In this document: piece after piece, positions 56,560-63,978 of the stretch
Numbering within the stretch: the stretch's first letter is position 1
How the letters are laid out: the number at the start of each line of letters is the position of its first letter
Assembly (NCBI RefSeq): GCF_000271665.2
Contig: NZ_CP010978.1
Location: 2,510,501-2,574,500 of the forward strand
Length of the DNA stretch: 64,000 nt
Source: Pelosinus fermentans JBW45
GTDB taxonomy: Bacteria; Bacillota; Negativicutes; DSM-13327
Direction of reading: 5' to 3'
Translations under genes and position numbers: made by a program
Notes under the pieces: model-generated
What the model saw: the letters and a program-made list of their open reading frames with translations, nothing else
Databases searched by the model: none
Told to the model about the DNA's origin: nothing

Positions 56560-58089
56560 TTATAAAAACTTCAAATCAATCGTAAATTCAGGCTTGCTAT
56601 TCTTGGCATAGGTAGTGTCAATTCGTTCAACATTTACTTTATCGAGTACAGCACGCATAGCAATCTTTCGTTCTTCCTCAGAGTAATACTGAGTATCTTT
56701 GAAGTATTTATTAAGATTCATTGCAATATCTGCGGGGCTAGTTTGAGATGTAAGAAAATTCAATTCATCATTCAAGCGTTTTGTTGTAACTTCAATGTCA
56801 ATAAGTTGCTTGTTAATCTCATCTAACTGTTTTTCGGCATCACTGCCATTAATAATTTGTTGCCGAAACCATCGCATAATGGTTTCCTTTTGAGTGCTTA
56901 TTTTTTTCTCAGTATCTTTTAGTTTTACCAAAGTGTTTTTAATCTTTGCTGTTGCAATAGGATTGCCAATATCTTGTGCGTATTGATCAATTAGTTCGGG
57001 GTTTTCTGCCAACTCATGTAACTTATCCCATACCAATTCATCTAGTATAACAGCAGGGATACGTCTGGCTGTACATTTATCATTTTCTAAGTACATATAG
57101 GATGTGCTAACTTGCGTTAAGCAAGCATAATAGCTGACCGGATTATTGCTATTCCCCGAATGTTTGATAGTCATTTTTCTCCCACAGCGTGCACAGCAGA
57201 CTAGACCATTTAGAAGATAATCATTTTTTAAATTTCTTTTTGCTAAATCCTTATTCGATTGCAGTTGCTTTTGCGCAGAGTGCCAGGTGATTTCATCGAC
57301 AATAGCAGGTACTTTGATGGGTATCCATTCAGATTCCGGTCGAGTCTCAATTGTACGAGTGTTAAAACCTGTCTTGGTAGATTTGTGCTTCATACTATAA
57401 ATAACGCCTCTATAGGCTGTATTCGTAAGTATGCGGTGTATGCTGGAGACAATCCAACGATTACCACGGGGAGCGGGGATACCTTCACGGTTCAATTCTT
57501 TGCTGATCAGGGCGGTACCCATTTTGTCTTTTATGCACAAATCAAATATTTGACGTATAATAGCAGCTTGATCCTCATTTATAATGTACATACTGTTAAC
57601 TTTATCATAGTCATATCCAAAACAGCGCCCATTGTTTACAAGCTTACCTTGGCGAGCCTTTCCCTTCTTACCGCGGGTTGTACGTTCTTTGATTTTCTCT
57701 TTTTCATAGGCGGATATGGCGCCTCGCATGGAGTAAAATAATTTTCCTTCAGGAGATGCTTCAAAGGTAACGGAGACAAACAGTAGTTTTGCTCCGGATT
57801 TTTCTATTTCATCCGTAATAATGAGTTGGTGAGCTAGGTTTCTGGCCAAACGATCAGGGTCGTATATAACAACTATATCAAATTCTCTTCTTTCTAATCC
57901 ATCACGCAGTTGGGTGAGGGCAGGGCGATCAATATACTCCCCACTATAACCATCGTCAATAAACTCAACGAAAGCTGTTGCCCCCAATTCACTTGCCTTC
58001 TGGCGATTTTCCGACAACTGAGTCTCAAGAGAATATCCTTTCTCTGCTTGATCTGTTGTAGATACACGTATATAAAGTGCTGCAATCAT
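56560..58089 (-). CDS. Large serine recombinase (integrase/excisionase)
   Basis: The protein has about 509 residues: a resolvase catalytic domain with Ser10 in ALYIRVSTTDQAEKGYSLE, the YDPDRLARN arginine motif near 78, a recombinase domain (about 150-260) with GYDYDKVN and RGNRWIVSSIHRILTN, a zinc ribbon beginning CCARCGRKM, and a coiled-coil tail. The ATG at 58089 follows AGGAGG; the frame is open 44 codons further. No lesion is seen. Such enzymes integrate and excise phages or intervening elements between attP and attB, usually with a separate directionality factor. It points toward the spoVK junction. Confidence 0.95.
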   Translation of the reverse strand: MIAALYIRVSTTDQAEKGYSLETQLSENRQKASELGATAFVEFIDDGYSGEYIDRPALTQLRDGLERREFDIVVIYDPDRLARNLAHQLIITDEIEKSGAKLLFVSVTFEASPEGKLFYSMRGAISAYEKEKIKERTTRGKKGKARQGKLVNNGRCFGYDYDKVNSMYIINEDQAAIIRQIFDLCIKDKMGTALISKELNREGIPAPRGNRWIVSSIHRILTNTAYRGVIYSMKHKSTKTGFNTRTIETRPESEWIPIKVPAIVDEITWHSAQKQLQSNKDLAKRNLKNDYLLNGLVCCARCGRKMTIKHSGNSNNPVSYYACLTQVSTSYMYLENDKCTARRIPAVILDELVWDKLHELAENPELIDQYAQDIGNPIATAKIKNTLVKLKDTEKKISTQKETIMRWFRQQIINGSDAEKQLDEINKQLIDIEVTTKRLNDELNFLTSQTSPADIAMNLNKYFKDTQYYSEEERKIAMRAVLDKVNVERIDTTYAKNSKPEFTIDLKFL

Positions 58090-58221
58090 ATATAGCCTCC
58101 TATCCGTAACAAGGTTGATAAAGTCTAATATGTAATTACAAGAAATAGATGAGATTGTTATAGTTACTAACCTATAATAATTAAAAACAATCAGAGAATA
58201 GCGTGGCTTAAGTTTGTTCAA

Positions 58222-58416
58222 TTGCCATTGCTTGATAAAGAGAGATGTTTTTAATAATAGTTGTCGATTAATTTTGCTTTTATTTTGGTACCATCACTTT
58301 TAATTAATAATAGAACAATAGTATTTTACCACGATATTACAATATTGGCATTTATATTTGTAGAATTAAAGGAAGAAATGATCTTTCTTAGAAATTGAGC
58401 AACTATCATTAAAACA
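58222..58416. other. Intergenic region upstream of the recombinase
   Basis: AT-rich sequence that should hold the recombinase promoter. I see no clear sigma-E, sigma-K or sigma-A promoter pair on the minus strand. The 9-mer TGGTACCAT occurs here (near 58288) and also near 56545 by the recombinase 3' end. Confidence 0.3.
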
Positions 58417-58959
58417 TTGCTACTAAGCATGGAGGTTGCGGAAAATATTTTGAATCAATACATTAAAAAAGAAACTTGTTATTGGAGTATTCATTTCATC
58501 GCTTTTATTTGTCCTTATATGATCAACAGATTGATAATGTTGATTCAACAATTTCTAAAAGTTATTGCCGAGCATTTAACTAGACCTGACTTACTTAATC
58601 TTAATAATGACGAATTGATTTACGAAAAGCTAAAAATCCCGAATAGCGTCATAGGGGCATATGATGGAGGAAAATTAGTTGACTATCATGCTATGAACAT
58701 GGTTGATTTAACAAAAGAATTGATCAATATTGATGTAAGCTGGCTACCAGGCACAGTTACTAGAATCACTAAGTTAGGACCGACTGCAGTACATGCCATA
58801 CAAGCCGTCTTTATTGGTATAGTACATCAGCCCAAATACATCTTAGATGCAGATATTGCCAAATGTTTTGATAGGATTGACCACTGGTCAAACCTTTGTA
58901 AACGCTTCATGACAATTCCACCTTTTATACACAAAGGCACAGCCTGTCCATTCAAATAA
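58417..58959 (+). pseudogene. Chimeric ORF ending in a group II intron reverse-transcriptase fragment
   Basis: The open frame of up to 180 codons has two parts. Residues about 125-155 (AVHAIQAVFIG, then KPKYxLDADI-like PKYILDADIAKCFDRIDH) match the RT palm region of group II intron proteins with the first catalytic Asp, but the rest of the RT domain and the YADD box are missing. The first half (LKIPNSVIGAYDGGKLVDY region) is not recognised. The C-terminus runs into a terminator. It looks like a deletion remnant. Confidence 0.6.
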
Positions 58960-58988
58960 TGGAGTAAGGCTGTGCTTATTTCTTTTTT
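58937..58988 (+). terminator. Terminator after the RT remnant
   Basis: GCACAGCCT (58937-58945) pairs perfectly with AGGCTGTGC (58967-58975), with an inner CCATT/AATGG stem, followed by TTATTTCTTTTTT. Confidence 0.75.
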
Positions 58989-59006
58989 CAGACTAGATCA
59001 TAATTG

Positions 59007-60173
59007 TCATTGTAAGCAAGAATTATTTTCTAAAGTAAGTTCTAAGCTTGCTATAATAAACTGCACCATGTTGCCGATATCAGCAGGAGAATTAAACGTT
59101 ACTATGCTAGACTCATCTTTACTTGAGATCTTATAGTAAGGACATAGTTCATTGGTTACAGAAGCATCAAGATAGGAGCTGAAATGGCATTGGTCGCTTG
59201 ATTTAAATCTTAAAAACTCATAGTTGTTAAAATTCAAAACAAGCTCATCAGGTAACAATTTAAAACTAAGCATTGATATGTCATGTTCATTATCCTGTAG
59301 AACCTTTTCAATACGAGCAAAGACACGCTGTTCGATGTCATACATTTCTTGCCTTAATTGTTCTTTCGTTATTATTACTGGTTGTTCAGGAACTATTTGG
59401 CAGGACAATGGTTCAATAGAGTGGGTTGGCTTAGGGACATTTTTTATAGTCTTTGCTGTAGTAGGCTGCAATACTTCTTTACTAACCTCATTAAAAATTT
59501 CAGATAATGTTGATAGTAGGGATTCCTTTACCAATGGACGGTATCTTTCAATGGCTCCATTTGTTAATCGTATTTTACCAGTTTGCTTGATAATTAGTCT
59601 GATAAACTCGTCAGAAGGGTCATTGAATAAATTTCTCAACACTTCTTGTATTGAAATTACAGAGGATAAGTCTTCTGCTAGTTTAGTAATAACATTGTTC
59701 TCAATAAGTTTTTTTCTAAAGTGTGATAGTGTTTGTATATCTGCTTTTGTGATTGAAGAAAAATCAATTTGAAAGAATGGAGTAGTGTCCATTATGTTTA
59801 GTTGCTTCACATCCGAAAAAAATTTATATTTAACGCCATCTGTTATAATAGCCAATTTTAATTCAGGAGTAGAGTTAAAATAGCGGCATAATTGAGCATT
59901 GTGATTATCAAGCCTACTACCGACAGGCTTAGCTTCAATAAACATAATAATTTTATTATTCTTCAATACTGCATAGTCTACTTTTTCACCCTTTTTCTTT
60001 CCGAAGTCTGCCGTATATTCAGGCTGAACTTCAAGTGGATTGAAAACATCAAAACCCAGCAGTTGTATGAACGGAATTATCAGTGAATGCTTGGTCATTT
60101 CCTCATTAGTAATATGGGATTTCCGTTGCTGGATTTGAGCAGCTAATGTTTGAACTTCTTCTTCAAAATTCAT
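59007..60173 (-). CDS. HsdR N-terminal-like nuclease-domain protein
   Basis: The 388-residue protein starts with a type I restriction HsdR-N-like domain: the PD-(D/E)xK pattern has Asp66 (GEKVDYAVL), Glu80 and Lys82 (MFIEAKPVG), preceded by IIPFIQLLGFDV and followed by LAIITDGVKYKFFSD. The C-terminal half (beyond about 260) is unrelated to the helicase of HsdR and not recognised. No HsdM or HsdS is nearby. Such solitary proteins are common in prophages and defence islands; a DNA-degrading or defence role is inference. Confidence 0.75.
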   Translation of the reverse strand: MNFEEEVQTLAAQIQQRKSHITNEEMTKHSLIIPFIQLLGFDVFNPLEVQPEYTADFGKKKGEKVDYAVLKNNKIIMFIEAKPVGSRLDNHNAQLCRYFNSTPELKLAIITDGVKYKFFSDVKQLNIMDTTPFFQIDFSSITKADIQTLSHFRKKLIENNVITKLAEDLSSVISIQEVLRNLFNDPSDEFIRLIIKQTGKIRLTNGAIERYRPLVKESLLSTLSEIFNEVSKEVLQPTTAKTIKNVPKPTHSIEPLSCQIVPEQPVIITKEQLRQEMYDIEQRVFARIEKVLQDNEHDISMLSFKLLPDELVLNFNNYEFLRFKSSDQCHFSSYLDASVTNELCPYYKISSKDESSIVTFNSPADIGNMVQFIIASLELTLENNSCLQ

Positions 60174-60289
60174 AATAACATCTCCTCGTATATTAATTCT
60201 TTCTATAACTAACCAAACTCAAAAAGTTATTCCTCACAAACTAGCAACGCATTCAATGTGGCAAAGAAATATTGTTTTGAGTTGCTTTA

Positions 60290-61393
60290 TTACATCTCAC
60301 ACCCTAATTTACGGATTTCCTTCATCAATAAGTTGTAGCTATGCTCAGCAGTATATAAACTATTTTCCAAGTTGATTTTAGAGATGGTGTCTATAAATAG
60401 ATCCCAAAGTGACTGTTCACTGAGAGCTGACTCTTTCTTGATAGCAACTACACGAGCTACAACTTTAGGGGCTAAAAAGCTCATTTTTTCAGAAACAGAA
60501 CCAGAATCCATAAGGCCACTTAAATCTCTATAACAAACTTCCAGCAAAAATTCTAATTCTTTTGCATGATCTTTCATATCACCGTAGACGATAGACATGC
60601 CAAGGATGTTATTTCTATAGAGACCCCAGCTTTTCGATTGCTCGTATTCATATAGTCTTTTAGTGAGCATTTCTAAAAATAGCTGATAATGATTTAATAG
60701 GGGATTCTCTTTTTTAAAATTATCGGCATCCCTAACGGATATACCTATATCATTTCGATGTCTGTGAGAATACATAATATGCTGATTGTCTGCTAATATC
60801 TCAATTGCCTTATCGGTACACTCAAAATGAGAATTATTAAAGTATGCAGCAGAATCTTCTTCAGGAGATTCATTTATTATCCGGGTGATCAAATCTTCCT
60901 TTTTTCCTGTTACATTTAATCCCTTATCCTTTAAATAGCTCTTTAATTCTGGGAGCTTACATTTAGTCATATTAAATTTATAATCAGATTCTTGTAAATA
61001 TCCATTATTAAATAGTTTTTCAATTACAGCTTGATAATCTAAATTATATTCATGAGTCCAATACCCCGCGATATTCGGATCTTTAATACTTTTACCATTT
61101 ATATAATCTAAAAAAAGTATTTCGTAAGGAGTAAGAGGTGAGTAGTCCTTTTTTGAATTGCTAATATTGTTTATATTAATGGCTTTAGTTTTATTGCTAT
61201 GTATTTTAGAAAACTCATCTGAACGTTTCATAGCTTTTTCATATGCTTCTTTTTTAAATTTCTCGATTTCTTCATCTGATAATCCGATGATGTCTCTTCT
61301 TTGCCTTTTATTCAATATTTTGCCCGAGGGTTTATTATTTTCTAGATCTTTAGTTGAGGTAAAAGCCCTTCTAAGGAAATCAAATAATCCCAT
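60290..61393 (-). CDS. SAP-domain protein of unknown function
   Basis: The roughly 367-residue protein has a charged, possibly coiled N-terminal region (about 25-75), and a SAP-type helix-loop-helix near 147-172 (KLPELKSYLKDKGLNVTGKK) that binds DNA in other proteins. The rest is alpha-helical and not recognised. AAGGAG suits the ATG at 61393; ATG 61402 touches it. SAP-domain proteins of this kind occur in phages of Bacillota. Confidence 0.65.
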   Translation of the reverse strand: MGLFDFLRRAFTSTKDLENNKPSGKILNKRQRRDIIGLSDEEIEKFKKEAYEKAMKRSDEFSKIHSNKTKAININNISNSKKDYSPLTPYEILFLDYINGKSIKDPNIAGYWTHEYNLDYQAVIEKLFNNGYLQESDYKFNMTKCKLPELKSYLKDKGLNVTGKKEDLITRIINESPEEDSAAYFNNSHFECTDKAIEILADNQHIMYSHRHRNDIGISVRDADNFKKENPLLNHYQLFLEMLTKRLYEYEQSKSWGLYRNNILGMSIVYGDMKDHAKELEFLLEVCYRDLSGLMDSGSVSEKMSFLAPKVVARVVAIKKESALSEQSLWDLFIDTISKINLENSLYTAEHSYNLLMKEIRKLGCEM

Positions 61394-61413
61394 GTCGCGC
61401 ATCTCCTTTATTA

Positions 61414-61790
61414 TTACTTCCTACAACTAACCCACTCCACAATCCCTTCCTCCCTAACATATCGACCAATATCATTGTCATATTCGAAACGACAAGCCTC
61501 CTCATCAAATAATAGCTGCCAAGCAAACTCATTAACCTCACGCTCAAAGCGACTAGGGAGAAGAGATATGTTCGCTCCAGCCTTTGTGGAGTAGGGCATG
61601 TCTTAATTCATGAGCATACGTTTGCCGTTACTTATATAGCTCTAGATCACTATTAATTACAATAAATTTGCGTCGAAGAACGCATAAAAACCGTGAATAT
61701 GTAAAGGCAGAGAAGTTAATCTAATTTCAATTTTTAGTAATCTGCAAGCTCATTTCGTTCTAATTTGCAATCCTGCATTAACAAACACAT
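61414..61790 (-). pseudogene. ImmA/IrrE-family metallopeptidase, broken
   Basis: Read across frames: an N-terminal ATG-initiated piece (MQDCKLERNELADY then stop), IEIRLTSLPLHIHGFYAFF in a second frame, KFIVINSDLELYK, a TAA stop, RQTYAHELRHALLHKGWSEH, then a frame change to SLLPSRFEREVNEFAWQLLF and the C-terminus. The zinc motif HExxH is HELRH. ImmA-type proteases cleave phage or ICE repressors to induce excision; loss of it fits an element no longer under normal induction. Confidence 0.75.
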
Positions 61791-62051
61791 CCTTTCGATT
61801 TATAGTTGTTAACTAAAATTATTCTATAACAGGAAGAAAAACCCTGTATTAAATTGTAAAAAAATGATGATATAAGAAGATTATTAAAGCAAAAAAGATT
61901 TTAGTAAGGGATATTAAAAGGAGTGGATTACTTAAAAGAGGTGTAATTCTGCTAAATGAAGCAATTATTGAAAACAAAAACAATTGTAAAGCGGACAATC
62001 ATATGCAGCATAAACTGTATCAGGCAACGATTTGAATAGGAGGCGAAAATT
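61791..62051. other. Divergent control-type region of the element
   Basis: This gap separates the leftward block from rightward phage-like ORFs, the place where a lysogeny switch would lie. ACAGG/CCCTGT half-sites near 61830-61848 might be an operator. No repressor gene is seen; only very short frames are open. Confidence 0.3.
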
Positions 62052-62225
62052 TTGGAAAGTACTCAAAAGACCAATCGATCTAAAATATCGCCAGAAAAAC
62101 TAAAAGAAATAAAAGTGCATTGGAGGATGCTAAATCAACCAACCCAAGAAGCGCTGAAGAATTACAATCGGATTTTAGCAAAGGCTCAACTTAGAGTTTA
62201 CCACGAAGTATTTGGAAGCAAATAG
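62052..62225 (+). CDS. 57-residue helical phage-like protein
   Basis: A TTG preceded by ATAGGAGGCG opens 57 codons: MESTQKTNRSKISPEKL, a basic amphipathic middle and the end RVYHEVFGSK. It is predicted fully helical and basic. I do not recognise it. The ribosome site is the best support. Confidence 0.5.
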   Translation: MESTQKTNRSKISPEKLKEIKVHWRMLNQPTQEALKNYNRILAKAQLRVYHEVFGSK

Positions 62226-62469
62226 CCGGTGCTCCGGCTGTAAAAAAAGTGGACAGGCGGTGATTTGGTGAGCGAAAAAAGCTGATTACATATAGGGATG
62301 GATCAGCTATTAGTGCTGTGATGCTGTGGTAGAAAAAGAATCCGTTTTAGAGGACAGTGCAACAACAAGTTACGGTACTGCAGACTCAGAGAGATCAACA
62401 GACCAATTTGCAAACTGAGGATGTGCACTTAAAAGAAGAACTTGCTGGCGTTAGAAGAGCGGGAGTGGT
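62226..62469 (+). other. Decayed phage-like segment
   Basis: Protein-like fragments occur in different frames, none with good start signals: one of 42 codons from GTG 62357 (QQQVTVLQTQRDQQTNLQTE, coiled-coil-like) that overlaps the next ORF by 16 bases, and another in a second frame ending EDSATTSYGTADSER. It looks like phage tail-module DNA that has lost frames. Confidence 0.35.
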
Positions 62470-62727
62470 ATGGCAGAGACATTAGATATCATCGTTGGGG
62501 GGGCTGGTGATGAGCGCTTTGGGAGTCAATCAGATGAGATTTTACCGATGGTTATTGATGCGGTGAAGCAGGTTGCTAGTCGATTTGGTGTAGTGCTTGT
62601 CATTGGTCGCGTTAAGGCCGTTCAGGAAGTCTTTGACCAAAAGCCGGAGGATGAGTCCGTGGAAGTATTGGTGCATAGCTCAGATGCGCTTTTATTTACT
62701 GCTAAAACGAAGAGCATTCCACCATAA
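62470..62727 (+). CDS. 85-residue hypothetical protein of the element
   Basis: The frame opens at an ATG behind GGGAGTGG. The protein has an alpha/beta pattern: DIIVGGAGDERFG, then EILPMVIDAVKQVASRFGV and VLVIGRVKAVQEVF, ending KTKSIPP. Not recognised. Its GC content is higher than the chromosomal genes to the left, in line with foreign origin. Confidence 0.5.
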   Translation: MAETLDIIVGGAGDERFGSQSDEILPMVIDAVKQVASRFGVVLVIGRVKAVQEVFDQKPEDESVEVLVHSSDALLFTAKTKSIPP

Positions 62728-62747
62728 AGTAGAAATGGGGTAATAGA

Positions 62748-62772
62748 AGATAAGGTGCCCAGCACCTTATCT
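62748..62772. repeat. Perfect 11-bp hairpin with three-base loop
   Basis: AGATAAGGTGC (62748-62758), loop CCA, GCACCTTATCT (62762-62772). No T-run follows, so it is not a classical terminator. Confidence 0.6.
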
Positions 62773-63120
62773 AAAGTGACAATATCTATCAATTATTTAC
62801 CTCCTGTAAAAGTCAAGATAGAACAGCATATGCGGAAGGTAATAAAATGATTCCTATTAAATTGGAGGGGAGAGAAAATATCATGAATCAACGGTATTGG
62901 TAGAAAGCTAGATAATTATGCTCCTATTTTCTCGTCAGATTGCCAAGGATGAATGCCATGGGATTGGATTTGTAAAGTCGAAGCCAACTGGTGTAATGGC
63001 TGAATGTAGTTGTAAGCAGAGGTTTGATATAGCCTGAATAAGATCATCATCGTACTTTTATTTTCTGGGAAATATTAGGATATTTGTATGGTGATAACTT
63101 CACTTTCCCACTAGGGAGGG
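62773..63120 (+). other. Segment with short broken frames
   Basis: Open fragments include VTISINYLPPVKVKIEQHM (62776-62847) with no ribosome site, and a 39-40-codon frame with KDECHGIGFVKSKPTG and a CSCKQRF cysteine group (about 62915-63036). They read like pieces of real proteins, but none can be called a gene. Confidence 0.3.
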
Positions 63121-63286
63121 ATGAGTGTGGGACCATGTGTGCGTTGTGGTCGGTTAAAGGATGATGTGGAGAATACTCGCTCTCATTGCCAGCAGCGTAA
63201 AGAAAACTGCTGTTAATTCAGAGGTACGCAGCCAGATCGATAAGGCTGTTAAGTGGCGGCGCAATATTATAAAGGATTTCGGGTGA
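63121..63286 (+). pseudogene. Small zinc-finger-like protein with one frameshift
   Basis: GGGAGGG precedes ATG 63121 and GTG 63127 in the same frame: GPCVRCGRLKDDVENTRS, then HCQQRKENCC and stop at 63216. Shifting one base near 63205 continues protein-like sequence, VNSEVRSQIDKAVKWRRNII then KDFG, to TGA 63284-63286, which overlaps the next start as GTGA. The CxxC...HC pattern suggests a small zinc site. It is probably a 54-55-residue phage protein broken by one base, or two short ORFs. Confidence 0.45.
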
Positions 63287-63417
63287 TTCAGAACCAGCTT
63301 GGGGAGATATTAGTGTTTCCAACTGCGGTACCTATAAAGGCTGAGCATATGACTGATCTAAGAAACATCAAGAATATTGGCCATGATTACAAAGATCCAT
63401 GTCAATTGATTGATTAG
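63283..63417 (+). CDS. 44-residue hypothetical protein
   Basis: GTG at 63283 follows AAAGGA by six bases and overlaps the preceding frame as GTGA. The product (NQLGEILVFPTAVPIKAEHM, then DLRNIKNIGHDYKDPCQLID) is not recognised. Confidence 0.4.
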   Translation: MIQNQLGEILVFPTAVPIKAEHMTDLRNIKNIGHDYKDPCQLID

Positions 63418-63419
63418 AT

Positions 63420-63458
63420 AAAAAAAGAACAAGACCAGCTCCGTTGATGGTCTTGTTC
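63420..63458 (-). terminator. Minus-strand terminator-like hairpin
   Basis: GAACAAGACCA (63427-63437) pairs perfectly with TGGTCTTGTTC (63448-63458). The T-run lies on the minus strand (TTTTTTT), so it would stop transcription coming from the right. Confidence 0.6.
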
Positions 63459-63581
63459 CAGGAGAATATGTACAGGCTCCATTGTTATGGTCACCTGTTG
63501 GAAGAGAATATGTGCACAATCATATTATTGCCAATTAAGGCATAGGATATACGCGGAAGGAGTAAGTAAGAGGAGATGGCG

Positions 63582-63803
63582 TTGAGAATGAAGCAGTTTA
63601 TTCTGATGTTAGCTGTAGTGGCAATGCAATATACAGTGAACTCTGGTGACACACTGCAGTCTATTGCTGAACAGTATTGCCAAGGGGATGATCCGCGTCA
63701 GGTTGCGGAGTTTCGCGAGGGAATCAGGGAGCTGAATTATGACGTGATTGGTGAGAGTGATGTGTGGGAGGGGGTAGTTTTAGAAATTAATCGGTGGATG
63801 TGA
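63582..63803 (+). CDS. Small LysM-domain protein, phage tail type
   Basis: The protein of about 73 residues has an N-terminal hydrophobic stretch (about 4-14) and a LysM domain, YTVNSGDTLQSIAEQYC, ending EGVVLEINRW. Short LysM proteins of this form occur in tail modules of Bacillota phages. AGGAG at 63571-63575 suits the TTG at 63582; the ATG at 63576 touches it and the ATG at 63588 is also possible. Confidence 0.75.
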   Translation: MRMKQFILMLAVVAMQYTVNSGDTLQSIAEQYCQGDDPRQVAEFREGIRELNYDVIGESDVWEGVVLEINRWM

Positions 63804-63978
63804 AATGAAGTTTTATAGCAAGAACTAGATCATCTTGACAGCTTTTCGAAATGGAAGATCTAATGATACGTATAAACATCAAAAATAATATCCAGTCAGC
63901 TACATAAGAGTACCAAGAAGTCCATCCATGGTGATGAGCCATATGCCCTGTATTGATATGGATGTATTCAATAAGCAC
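63787..63978 (-). CDS. Possible small membrane protein, minus strand
   Basis: A GTG (63978) or ATG (about 63942) opens a frame with GWTSWYSYVADWILFLMFIRI, one likely membrane segment, and a polar tail. It has no good ribosome site and overlaps the LysM gene by 17 bases. The terminator at 63420-63458 on the same strand gives some support. Low confidence. Confidence 0.25.
   Translation of the reverse strand: MLIEYIHINTGHMAHHHGWTSWYSYVADWILFLMFIRIIRSSISKSCQDDLVLAIKLHFTSTD

Noticed and set aside
57259-57741. Plus-strand 160-codon frame opposite the serine recombinase
   Set aside because: Shadow of the recombinase gene; hydrophobic residues follow from the complementary codons.
56540-58296. Repeated 9-mer TGGTACCAT near 56545 and 58288 as element ends
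   Set aside because: Too short to be meaningful, and the second copy lies upstream of the recombinase inside the element; spoVK does not resume there.
59224-59772. Plus-strand 182-codon frame opposite the HsdR-N-like gene
   Set aside because: Ser/Thr-rich shadow frame with no start signals.
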